Shown here in pieces: positions 1 through 6,022 of a DNA stretch of 12,112 nt. The stretch's first letter is position 1. Each line of letters begins with the position of its first letter. The stretch covers positions 5,025-17,136 of the forward strand of contig DIYC01000132.1 of NCBI GenBank assembly GCA_002428895.1, given 5' to 3'. Below the pieces are notes generated by a model that saw only the letters and a list, made by a program, of their open reading frames with translations, did no database searches and was not told where the DNA came from. Both the position numbers and the translations under genes were made by a program. This stretch comes from Burkholderiales bacterium UBA6064. GTDB taxonomy: Bacteria; Pseudomonadota; Gammaproteobacteria; Burkholderiales; Burkholderiaceae_B.

Positions 1-1
1 C

Positions 2-214
2 TATGGAAAAAATATTGCGAATCCGATTGCAATGATTTGGTCTGGCGCAATGATGTTTGAATTTTTTGGGCAAGACGACCCCAAATTCTTAATGGCGGCT
101 CAAACAATTGTGAAAGCAATTGAAGACACTTTAATTCATGGCCCAAGAACACCCGACATGGGGGGTAATGCCAGCACGACTGATTTAGGAAGGGCGATTG
201 CTGAAGCAATTTAA
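2..214 (+). CDS. Tartrate/isopropylmalate/isocitrate dehydrogenase family, C-terminal end (partial)
   Basis: Only the last 70 codons are in the window; the gene enters from the left edge in the frame beginning at base 2 and stops with TAA at 212-214. The visible peptide begins YGKNIANPIAMIWSGAMMFE and ends with a TPDMGG segment and a short helix. NP(I/L)xxxxSxAMM and the late TPD(M/L)GG segment are hallmarks of the metal- and NAD(P)-dependent beta-decarboxylating dehydrogenase fold. The IANPI..IWSGAMM wording is closest to the tartrate dehydrogenase/decarboxylase (TtuC-like) branch, but isopropylmalate or isocitrate dehydrogenase cannot be excluded because the active-site residues lie outside the window. 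These enzymes are cytoplasmic and oxidise then decarboxylate a 2-hydroxy acid. Family confidence is high, substrate confidence low. Confidence 0.85.
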   Translation, partial: YGKNIANPIAMIWSGAMMFEFFGQDDPKFLMAAQTIVKAIEDTLIHGPRTPDMGGNASTTDLGRAIAEAI

Positions 215-268
215 TCAGACTATCAAAAAACTCTGAAACGAAATGCGCTTACAAGCTTAAACAGAAGA

Positions 269-299
269 CCAATCAGATTAAAAAATTTAATCTGGTTGG
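269..299. terminator. Hairpin between convergent genes, possible bidirectional terminator
   Basis: A 14-bp stem (269-282 with 286-299, one G-U or A-C pair depending on the strand) closes a 3-base A loop. It lies in the short gap between the plus-strand dehydrogenase (stop 214) and the minus-strand small gene (stop 323), where a shared terminator is expected. Neither side has a perfect T tract: the minus-strand side continues with TCTTCTGTTT and the plus side with A-rich sequence. Termination is therefore inferred from the stem and position. Confidence 0.5.
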
Positions 300-322
300 C
301 AAAAAACAAACTCGTGGTCTTT

Positions 323-547
323 TCAACGCTGAGTTGATAAAGAGTCAAAAGCCTTTGAAACAATCGAATCATACACTTCAATCAGATCATTTCTTTCTCG
401 AGCTTCAGCATGTTCTTTTTTAATGAATGCATTTCGTTTTTTTTCACGTTGAATTTCATCAAAAATTAATTGTGCTTTAGTTTTTATTTCAGAAAGCTCA
501 ATACTTGAAAAAACTGTTAAATCAACACCTAAAAAAGCATCTATCAT
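323..547 (-). CDS. Small hypothetical protein, 74 aa, charged helix
   Basis: I do not recognise this protein. The ATG at 547 has a good ribosome site: GGTGAG lies 5 bases upstream. Residues 28-55 are rich in Lys, Arg and Glu (REKKRNAFIKKEHAEARER) and look like one long amphipathic helix. There is no signal peptide, membrane segment, cysteine or catalytic motif. It is the last of three minus-strand genes, 75 bases after the 90-codon gene. A TATAAT at 587-592 suggests it can also be transcribed alone. The hairpin at 269-299 ends the group. The clear ribosome site and ending at a terminator argue for a real gene, but a function cannot be assigned. Confidence 0.6.
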   Translation of the reverse strand: MIDAFLGVDLTVFSSIELSEIKTKAQLIFDEIQREKKRNAFIKKEHAEARERNDLIEVYDSIVSKAFDSLSTQR

Positions 548-586
548 TCTGACTCACCGATTAAATATAAACAAACGACTCATCTA

Positions 587-592
587 ATTATA
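587..592 (-). promoter_or_regulatory. -10 element upstream of the 74-aa gene
   Basis: The minus strand reads a perfect TATAAT here, about 40 bases before the ATG at 547. The best -35 (TTTTAA, 16-base spacing) is weak. It lies between the two small genes, so the second may have its own start of transcription as well as read-through. Confidence 0.4.
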
Positions 593-622
593 AAAATGTA
601 GCGACAAGTTAAAACTCAAAAA

Positions 623-895
623 CTAGCAGGCTACGCCAGCAAAGTTCATAATATCTTCAAGAGCCATACCGTACAACGTAGGGTCTGCAGAATTAAACTG
701 ATTCATACCTGTTAAACTCACCACTTCGTCTAAGGCTTCTTCAGAATTAAACCAAGCTTTAAAAAACCCTGAATCAGAGTTAAAACGAGAATCAGAATTA
801 GACAGCCCAAACTCGTTTGGCCTTAATTGACTAAAATCGAACATGCCAAATCCAGATAGGATCATGTCTTCAGGGTTAATCTGCGTGTTACTCAT
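623..895 (-). CDS. Small acidic, Phe-rich hypothetical protein, 90 aa
   Basis: I do not recognise this protein. The ATG at 895 is preceded by GGAG at 7 bases, and a promoter with 17-base spacing lies at 937-965, so expression is well supported. The product has 13 Asp/Glu against 3 Lys/Arg, 10 Phe, and one Cys, which is the final residue (C90). A short motif, FNS followed by acidic residues, recurs at 38-40 (FNSDS), 49-51 (FNSEE) and 67-69 (FNSAD). Two FG dipeptides occur near the N-terminus. There is no signal peptide or membrane helix. Position 52-90 could form helices (EEALDEVV, LEDIMNF). It follows the SIMPL gene by 82 bases and precedes the 74-aa gene. Acidic small proteins include nucleic-acid mimics and partner-binding adaptors; nothing in the sequence chooses between these. 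Confidence 0.65.
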   Translation of the reverse strand: MSNTQINPEDMILSGFGMFDFSQLRPNEFGLSNSDSRFNSDSGFFKAWFNSEEALDEVVSLTGMNQFNSADPTLYGMALEDIMNFAGVAC

Positions 896-936
896 GTGTG
901 AACTCCATCAACAAAGCCTCTCAATACCTTAGTGGC

Positions 937-965
937 ATTAAAAGTTTAAAAGTTCAATTGATCAA
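937..965 (-). promoter_or_regulatory. Sigma-70-type promoter for the 90-aa gene
   Basis: On the minus strand TTGATC (plus 960-965) and TTTAAT (plus 937-942) are separated by exactly 17 bases, matching 4/6 and 5/6 of the consensus hexamers. Transcription would start near 930, about 35 bases before the ATG at 895. It sits in the 82-base gap after the SIMPL gene, so the two small genes can be expressed independently of it. Confidence 0.5.
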
Positions 966-977
966 ACAGCGCATCAC

Positions 978-1709
978 TTATTGAGTAAGACAAACACTGC
1001 CTTGTACAGAAACGCGTATTTCGCTAACACCCCCCGAAACGGGGACACTTTTTTCTGCATACGAATTAACAGCTGACATACGCATGTTATCTTGTTGCTG
1101 AAAATACGGTTGAGGATCAAAATGATTGGTTTCATCATTGACCGATAGTTGCGCAAGTTGATAACCGCTGTGCCCAAAACCCTTAGCCGCTAATTTTGCT
1201 TTATTTTGAAACTCTTGAATAGCCAAACCAAATAACTTAGCGCGACCTTGCTCTTTCGATTCGTCACTGACAAAGTAATTTAAGCCTGACAACACCAATG
1301 GAGCTGCATCAGCTTCAATATTGGCACGCTTTTTGAGCTGCTCAAGGGCCATTTCAAAACTTAAAGTACCCTGCCCTCGCCAATGGGAAATATCACGATT
1401 TTTAGAATGATAAACGGGAAATGTTCGTACATTTGTGATCAGATGGCGAACTTCTTGATTTGTTTTTAACCTAGCTAACGCTTGGCTAAGCGACTCATTC
1501 ACTGCTTGCATAGCTTGCCCTGATTCAGGTTTTTCAACTTCAAAACGCCAAGTTAGCAGCACCATGTCGTTTGACACTTCCTCACTACTGACTGCTTGTA
1601 GACTTACGCTGGGCAAATTGTTGCATTCTTGAGCAAACGCAACACTAGAAACCCAAGCACAACCCATTAACAGACTCAAATTGCGAACAACACATGATGA
1701 ATAACCCAT
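978..1709 (-). CDS. SIMPL-domain (DUF541) periplasmic protein
   Basis: The 243-residue product starts at the ATG at 1709, chosen because AAAGGAG lies 8 bases upstream and because this start gives a textbook signal peptide. The open frame runs on to 1895, but that extension has no hydrophobic leader or ribosome site. Residues 1-26 are the signal sequence, with cleavage likely after AFA (26/27). The mature part resembles SIMPL/DUF541 (BP26-like) proteins: beta-rich N-terminal half, then a helix around 152-178 with the family's Ala/Lys-rich pattern (REQ.RAKLFGLAIQEFQNKAKLAAKGFG-like), then a final beta stretch ending VSVQGSV. C29 and C240 could form a disulfide linking the two ends. The family is exported and of poorly defined function, often linked to envelope or oxidative stress. 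Length is normal for the family. Confidence 0.82.
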   Translation of the reverse strand: MGYSSCVVRNLSLLMGCAWVSSVAFAQECNNLPSVSLQAVSSEEVSNDMVLLTWRFEVEKPESGQAMQAVNESLSQALARLKTNQEVRHLITNVRTFPVYHSKNRDISHWRGQGTLSFEMALEQLKKRANIEADAAPLVLSGLNYFVSDESKEQGRAKLFGLAIQEFQNKAKLAAKGFGHSGYQLAQLSVNDETNHFDPQPYFQQQDNMRMSAVNSYAEKSVPVSGGVSEIRVSVQGSVCLTQ

Positions 1710-2038
1710 AACTGTGACTCCTTTGAACATCAAAAGATAAACTTGTTTCAACAAAACACCTATTCGGTAGATACTCCAATTTGCGTTGGAATTAGCCCTA
1801 ACAAAATTTAGGTCTTGTAGTGTGTGACTTTTAATAAGAAAACTTAAGCAGCAGTGAATGTTAACACGATGAGGATGCTTTTGAACATTCAACAATCCTG
1901 ACTACGATCAGGGTATTTAGCTTGAGAGCACGCAATCAAAGAATTAAGCAAACAAAGATCGATTTAACCAAGATAAGTTCGTATAATTTAATTTATGAAA
2001 AAATCCATCTAAACCTATTGTTACAAAACGGGGCTTTC
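1710..2038. other. Divergent intergenic region, 329 bp
   Basis: This gap separates the SIMPL gene (-) from the coiled-coil gene (+). It holds the SIMPL ribosome site (AAAGGAG), two short dyads (TCCAA-6-TTGGA at 1775-1790; CCTGA-6-TCAGG at 1897-1912), and a TATAAT at 1982-1987 for the plus gene. Open frames enter it from both sides without supporting start signals. I see no RNA gene in it. Confidence 0.5.
1982..1987 (+). promoter_or_regulatory. -10 element for the coiled-coil gene
   Basis: A perfect TATAAT lies 51 bases before the chosen ATG at 2039. No good -35 hexamer is present at 16-18 bases, so only the -10 is claimed. Confidence 0.4.
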
Positions 2039-2509
2039 ATGTCAGATAAGTTCGATAAAATGATTAAAGAAATCTCGATTAAAAATAACAATGACAGTAC
2101 CCCGCAACCATCAGGCTCGACTCAAGGGATTAGTGATCGTTTTTTAATTCGAGACAATAAGCAAGCTCAAAAAGCGCTTTTAGACAACTTTAAAACTGAA
2201 ATTGAAGAAATTTCAAATCGCTGGGCTCAAGAGGCGAAAACCCAAGCTGAAGAAACATTAAATTCTGCACTTGAAGCCAGCAAAAAGGCACTCGAAAAAT
2301 CATTAGAAATGAGTCAATCTAGCATGGCTGCAGCTTTTGAGGCTCATGTTGAAAAAACAAGTGAAGCGGTACGCACAGAGTTTGAAAAAAATGTTGCTCA
2401 ATCTGTTAAAAATACGTTTGCGCAAACTCGGCTTTTAGTTTTAATTAATTTAATCGCCGCAGGAATGAGTATTTCTTCAGCTCTGTTACTGTTGTTTTCA
2501 TACGCATAA
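2039..2509 (+). CDS. Coiled-coil protein with C-terminal membrane anchor, 156 aa
   Basis: I do not recognise this protein. The ATG at 2039 is chosen over an upstream in-frame TTG (1922) because GGGG lies about 7 bases before it and a TATAAT lies at 1982-1987, inside the longer frame. Residues 1-40 are polar and probably disordered (NNNDSTPQPSGSTQG). Residues 41-128 form a long Ala/Glu/Lys helix with heptad-like spacing and no proline, a probable coiled coil. Residues 132-154 (LLVLINLIAAGMSISSALLLLF) are a single membrane helix two residues from the C-terminus. There is no signal peptide, so the expected topology is tail-anchored with the coiled coil in the cytoplasm. No enzymatic motif is visible. 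It is a lone gene next to the oppositely oriented tRNA-Ser. Confidence 0.75.
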   Translation: MSDKFDKMIKEISIKNNNDSTPQPSGSTQGISDRFLIRDNKQAQKALLDNFKTEIEEISNRWAQEAKTQAEETLNSALEASKKALEKSLEMSQSSMAAAFEAHVEKTSEAVRTEFEKNVAQSVKNTFAQTRLLVLINLIAAGMSISSALLLLFSYA

Positions 2510-2517
2510 GATTACAT

Positions 2518-2553
2518 CCGCCAAAACACCAAAAACTATAATGTGTTTGGCGG
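2518..2553. repeat. Inverted repeat overlapping the tRNA 3' end
   Basis: Arms 2518-2529 and 2543-2553 pair over 11 bases with one bulged A, around a 13-base A/T-rich loop. The right arm includes the encoded CCA and the end of the tRNA-Ser acceptor stem. It lies 8 bases after the stop of the coiled-coil gene, so it may end that transcript or affect tRNA 3' processing. There is no T tract on either side. Confidence 0.4.
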
Positions 2554-2637
2554 AAGCTCAGGGATTCGAACCCTGGAGGGGCTTACACCCCTGCCGGTTT
2601 TCAAGACCGGTGCATTCAACCGCTCTGCCAAGCTTCC
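2548..2637 (-). tRNA. tRNA-Ser (anticodon UGA)
   Basis: Read on the minus strand, the gene folds as a class II tRNA: 7-bp acceptor (GGAAGCT with AGCTTCC), D arm with GAGCGGTTGAA loop, anticodon arm CCGGT-CTTGAAA-ACCGG with anticodon TGA, a long variable arm (GGGG-TGTAAG-CCCC), and T arm CAGGG-TTCGAAT-CCCTG. The discriminator G is followed by encoded CCA (2550-2548). The long variable arm and the anticodon both specify serine, decoding UCA and, by wobble, other UCN codons. The anticodon arm is the same as that of the E. coli serine UGA tRNA as I remember it. It has its own promoter and no tRNA neighbours. Confidence 0.97.
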
Positions 2638-2647
2638 GAAGTTGTGA

Positions 2648-2676
2648 ATTATAGCTAGATTATTTGCAAAATTAAA
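2648..2676 (-). promoter_or_regulatory. Promoter of tRNA-Ser
   Basis: On the minus strand a perfect TATAAT (plus 2648-2653) lies 17 bases from a weak -35 TTTAAT (plus 2671-2676). The -10 ends 10 bases before the mature tRNA 5' end at 2637, so the precursor leader would be only a few bases long. Confidence 0.6.
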
Positions 2677-2727
2677 CAACAAAGGTGTCTATACCGCATT
2701 TTTTTTCACAAACAAACAAAAATAATT

Positions 2728-2767
2728 TGATCACTTAAAATGATCACTCAGAATTGTTTGTTGATCA
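2728..2767. repeat. Three TGATCA palindromes, two within an 8-bp direct repeat
   Basis: TGATCACT occurs at 2728-2735 and 2741-2748 (13-base period), and TGATCA again at 2762-2767. Downstream of tadA on the minus strand, the first two can also pair as a 6-bp stem with a 7-base loop followed by AATTATTTTT, so they may be a weak terminator of the yqaA-tadA operon. Confidence 0.35.
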
Positions 2768-2801
2768 ATACATCACATGAATTGCTAGATCAATAACACG
2801 T

Positions 2802-3566
2802 TTATTCCAGTATTAAAAAATCGCGCCAACTGCGTTGACCATACCCTTTTAAATAATAACAAAGGGCCTGTAACATCGCTTTTTGTTTCTGGTTAAGAGA
2901 TACATCAGAAGCAATTAAACATTCTAATTGCTGCACCACTGTTGTAGCATTTGGTGTTATTAAATCCTTACCGCACCTGTAGCCCTGCTGATTTAACCAA
3001 TGCACAATTTCACGACTTAAATTAGGTAAATCTGACAATGAATTTAAATGTTGCAGTGTAGCTTCTATACCTTGCCGACGGGCTTTAAAAAAAATTTGCA
3101 ATAATTCCTTCGATTCTTGCTTCAGACAGCCTGTTTCAAGTTGACAAGAACCCCAAGCCAAGGGATTTTGATTAAACAATGCAATCAGCTGAGTTTTATT
3201 TAGGCCATAACGAGAATCTTCACAACCCACCACAATACGACCTATCCGAGCATTTAAGATAGCACCTAGGCACATCATACAAGGCATTAAAGTGACATAC
3301 ATCGTAAACAACTGACCTAAACGATAATTGCGCACATGTTGGCAAGCTTGCCTAAGCGCAACGATTTCTGCATGCGCCGTACAATCACAATCAGCAATTA
3401 ACGAATTGGCACCCTGACCCACAATTTGATTAGACTCAGACTGAACTACTAACGCACCTATCGGAACCTCTTGATTTTGACTGGCTAATTTAGCTAAATC
3501 TAGTGCTTTAAGCATGAATAATTCATCAGTGTTGTTTGTGCAGTATGTCGTTTCAATCAAAGTCAT
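2802..3566 (-). CDS. tadA: tRNA(adenine34) deaminase TadA with C-terminal extension
   Basis: TadA deaminates adenosine 34 to inosine in tRNA-Arg(ACG), letting one tRNA read CGU, CGC and CGA; it acts in the cytoplasm. The ATG at 3566 gives 254 residues; a TTG at 3575, abutting the upstream stop, would add three. Neither has a clear ribosome site, so coupling to the upstream gene is likely. The zinc deaminase motif is complete: TAHAE (H65, E67 as proton shuttle) and PCMMC (C96, C99). The N-terminal EVPIGALVV and RIGRIVVG segments match the family. Two features are odd. The residue before PC is Met (TLMPC) where TadA usually has Glu. About 80 extra residues follow the normal end near ARRQGIEA (about 172), ending in a helical block (MLQALCYYLKGYGQRSWRDF). 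E. coli TadA is about 167 residues. Confidence 0.9.
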   Translation of the reverse strand: MTLIETTYCTNNTDELFMLKALDLAKLASQNQEVPIGALVVQSESNQIVGQGANSLIADCDCTAHAEIVALRQACQHVRNYRLGQLFTMYVTLMPCMMCLGAILNARIGRIVVGCEDSRYGLNKTQLIALFNQNPLAWGSCQLETGCLKQESKELLQIFFKARRQGIEATLQHLNSLSDLPNLSREIVHWLNQQGYRCGKDLITPNATTVVQQLECLIASDVSLNQKQKAMLQALCYYLKGYGQRSWRDFLILE

Positions 3567-3575
3567 CGAATACAA

Positions 3576-4148
3576 TTAAACAATTAGGATCACAATCACA
3601 AAAAGCACCACACAGGCCCAGCCAATTCGTTCAATATAAGTGTGTAAAACGGTTTCCATTTTAGGCCCTCCGTAGGCCATTAAACCTGCGACAAGATAAA
3701 ACCGTGAAGCACGCCCAAGGATCGAGGCAAGAACAAAAGGCACTATCGCCATACTTAATCCACCTGCCGCAACAGTAAAAACTTTATAAGGAATCGGAGA
3801 AAAACCAGCAATAAACACAGCCCAAACTCCATACTTTACAAACCATTGCTCAGCCAATTGATAGCTTGACCAATAACTGGTAGTTTGAAGCCAAGGTAAA
3901 ATCATGTCGAGCATCCATGCTCCAATTAAATACCCCAATACACCCCCCAACACTGAACTAACGGTTGTGATGAAAGCAAGCCTTCGCCATTTATTTGGCG
4001 TTGCCATACACATGGGTGCAAGCATGACATCAGGGGGAATAGGAAAAAAAGACGATTCGATAAAACTTAAACCAGCTAAAAACCAAGATGCGTTCTTATG
4101 CCGCGCCCAAGCTAAAGTTTTACGATACAAAAACCCAAAAATTTTCAC
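3576..4148 (-). CDS. YqaA/DedA-family (VTT domain) inner membrane protein
   Basis: The 190-residue product starts at GTG (4148), preceded by AGGA at 6 bases; an overlapping ATG at 4150 is followed at once by TGA. It belongs to the SNARE-associated/VTT superfamily. Visible marks are E31..FFPIPPD40 at the first re-entrant segment, GFSPIPYKVFT (115-125) at the second, and GRASRF (145-150). Membrane stretches lie about 22-45, 58-85, 108-140 and 172-190. DedA relatives are proton-dependent membrane proteins, some shown to recycle undecaprenyl phosphate or lipids; the YqaA branch has no firm substrate. The stop is immediately followed by tadA, with at most 9 bases between them, so the two are almost certainly one transcript. 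Family confidence is high, function low. Confidence 0.88.
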   Translation of the reverse strand: MKIFGFLYRKTLAWARHKNASWFLAGLSFIESSFFPIPPDVMLAPMCMATPNKWRRLAFITTVSSVLGGVLGYLIGAWMLDMILPWLQTTSYWSSYQLAEQWFVKYGVWAVFIAGFSPIPYKVFTVAAGGLSMAIVPFVLASILGRASRFYLVAGLMAYGGPKMETVLHTYIERIGWACVVLFVIVILIV

Positions 4149-4369
4149 ATCAAATCCTGATCAAAAAAATAACACTACATGATAAATTGAATCAAACTAA
4201 TTTCTAATAAATTGCTGCGATTGTTGCGATGAACTTAATGAGCTTTAAACGTGGATTCCATTCAACAAATATGAACAGATAAACACCCACGCTCACTGCA
4301 TAAAACCTATTTGCAATTTGCGTGAATGTCAGCTTTTTACTATGAAGTTCCTGTAAAACTGCTAATCAA

Positions 4370-5677
4370 TCACCCGCGATCTGTGATGACATTGGCCTGC
4401 ACTCCACGTTGAGGCATAACATTCAGCTCGATACCGGGTTCCAGCTCAATACTTGGTTCTGTACCACGCTCAGTCATCACGTTTGCTTGCACTCCACGCC
4501 CAGATGTACTTTGGTTGGCTGCTCTTGATAACCCCTGACCTTCATTGACGATATACCTGACTATACCTTGCTCACGAATCAACTCAAAATCTGGATGGTT
4601 CCGCAAACGCTCCAACAGCTCTGTTGCATTGCTAGGTGGCGACTGATTCGCCATAGAACTAGGCATTAAAGGCACTGGAGGAATGTAACGTTCTATCTCT
4701 GGATTAGCAGAAAAGCGAGAAGGAAGGCCTTCAACAGGAAACCCAGGGTGAATCCCTAAAACTTCCATCGCTTCCTGATCAGCTTCCCGAGCTCGTATAT
4801 CGGCACCGTTAGACAACTGATCAAAGATGGGTTGAGCCTGAATGAAGGCTTGAGCATAAGCAGTTGTAGCAACATCAATCTCAGCCTGAGCATGAATAAG
4901 AGCTTGTGTAATTTCAGCAACATGTTCCTGAACTTTTGCCGCAGCCTGAGTCGCTGCTTCAGCCTTCACAGTAAGATGCGCCACAAATCGAGCAGAACGT
5001 TTTGCTGTTGTTGCTACTGCTACAGCTTCAGCCGCACTCTGAGCCCGAGCTACTGCAACAACTGCTTTAGCTTCAGCCTTATTCAAGTCATGAGTTAGAG
5101 ATTGAACTTTCATTTGAGCAGCAGATAGAGCTGTGCGCGCAACCCGATATGCCTCTAAAATAGCCACAGGGCCACTAGGAGCGGAAGGACAAAACACGTG
5201 ATGAAGACAACATCTCCAGGTGTACAATCCAACGCAAAAACCCGCTTCTAAAAAACAACTACCATAAAGCCCAGGCAAACACGCATGAATTGCTGGGTTA
5301 ATATTATTTAAAATCAGAGCGCCTAAAGCACCCGCAGTCCCGACCGTTCCAACGGATATACAAGGATATCGTATTGGACAAAGGTAATCCTCAGAAATTA
5401 AATCAACGGTCTGCCCTCTCTCCAACAGTACTGCATTACAAAAAAGCATCGCAGCAGGAGTGGTTACTGCAGCAGTGCCAACTAAAGTGGCTTTGACATA
5501 CTCAGCAATCGGAATAAAGCCTGCAAATCCTCTGTAATTAATGAATGCTGCACCCAATGCAGAGGCAGCAGTTGCAATAGTAAATTCTTGTGCAACAGTA
5601 GACCCCATGAGAATCGCTGATTCAGTATAGCTAAGGCGAGCGTGTCGATCATTCGGATAATAAAATTGATATGGCAT
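4370..5677 (-). CDS. Unrecognised protein: Cys-rich hydrophobic N-terminus, Ala-rich coiled coil, C-terminal repeat
   Basis: I do not recognise this 435-residue protein. The ATG at 5677 has only a weak AAAGA ribosome site. Residues 20-165 contain four or so hydrophobic stretches (about 22-47, 62-85, 108-124, 134-152) and nine cysteines between 80 and 163 (80, 100, 106, 133, 141, 148, 156, 157, 163); none follow. Residues 171-285 are an Ala/Glu/Gln-rich helix, a strong coiled-coil candidate. Residues 310-350 are Pro-rich. Near the end a 30-residue unit beginning RGVQANV (394) restarts at 424 and is cut off at 435. Base composition stands out: 4921-4980 has 32 G+C of 60, against 15 of 60 at 6961-7020. 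It sits alone between gaps of 221 and 345 bases. Acquired gene, surface or secreted host-interaction protein are possible; none is proven. Confidence 0.75.
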   Translation of the reverse strand: MPYQFYYPNDRHARLSYTESAILMGSTVAQEFTIATAASALGAAFINYRGFAGFIPIAEYVKATLVGTAAVTTPAAMLFCNAVLLERGQTVDLISEDYLCPIRYPCISVGTVGTAGALGALILNNINPAIHACLPGLYGSCFLEAGFCVGLYTWRCCLHHVFCPSAPSGPVAILEAYRVARTALSAAQMKVQSLTHDLNKAEAKAVVAVARAQSAAEAVAVATTAKRSARFVAHLTVKAEAATQAAAKVQEHVAEITQALIHAQAEIDVATTAYAQAFIQAQPIFDQLSNGADIRAREADQEAMEVLGIHPGFPVEGLPSRFSANPEIERYIPPVPLMPSSMANQSPPSNATELLERLRNHPDFELIREQGIVRYIVNEGQGLSRAANQSTSGRGVQANVMTERGTEPSIELEPGIELNVMPQRGVQANVITDRG

Positions 5678-5726
5678 ATAGATTGTCTTTAATAAAAAAT
5701 TCTTAGCTCAAAGTATTGCTGCAAAA

Positions 5727-5756
5727 ACACTACTGTTTGAGTTAAGTACGCGTCAA
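5727..5756 (-). promoter_or_regulatory. Possible promoter of the unrecognised 435-aa gene
   Basis: On the minus strand TTGACG (plus 5751-5756) is a 5/6 match to the -35 consensus. The only -10 at suitable spacing (18 bases) is TAGTGT (plus 5727-5732), a 3/6 match. The start codon is about 50 bases downstream. Confidence 0.3.
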
Positions 5757-5890
5757 TAAAATCAGAAAATATTTTGCAATCCAACTGACAAATAAAATTT
5801 AGCTGGGATTGATCATTTGTAACGACCTAGTTTGAGAGGCTGATTGATCGATGAACTTTGTGTAACGGTCTTCGAACTCATAATATACCT

Positions 5891-5917
5891 ATATTTGGTG
5901 GCTAAAATATTCGGTGG
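5891..5917. repeat. 11-bp direct repeat, 16-bp period
   Basis: ATATTTGGTGG (5891-5901) and ATATTCGGTGG (5907-5917) differ at one base and are offset by 16 bases. They lie about 215-240 bases upstream of the 435-residue gene. Paired direct repeats can be regulator sites, but 11 bases in AT-rich DNA may arise by chance. Confidence 0.35.
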
Positions 5918-6022
5918 TAATTTATAACAAAAAGTTCCGTAACTATTAAAAATAGATCATTTACCTTGGGTCACTACTTCAATCGCGAACGATGCGACAA
6001 GAATCTGCTGCGCATATTCTAA

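Larger units (their letters stand above)
5678..6022. other. Intergenic region, 345 bp, upstream of the unrecognised gene
   Basis: I see no gene or RNA here. It contains a possible minus-strand promoter (5727-5756) for the 435-residue protein and an 11-bp near-direct repeat at 5891-5917. No convincing terminator is visible for the membrane/NTF2 gene that ends at 6023. Confidence 0.5.

Noticed and set aside
1710..1895. N-terminal extension of the SIMPL protein up to an ATG at 1895
   Set aside because: The extension buries the signal peptide 62 residues inside the protein and has no ribosome site, whereas the ATG at 1709 has AAAGGAG at 8 bases.
1922..2038. TTG-initiated extension of the coiled-coil protein
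   Set aside because: No ribosome site, and the likely -10 element at 1982-1987 lies inside it.
3904..4182. Plus-strand 92-codon open frame
   Set aside because: It is antisense to the yqaA-like gene, which has strong family motifs; its translation shows no protein-like pattern.
4832..5098. Plus-strand Ser/Cys-rich 88-codon open frame
   Set aside because: It is the antisense shadow of the Ala-rich coiled coil; the Ser/Cys runs reflect complementary Ala codons.
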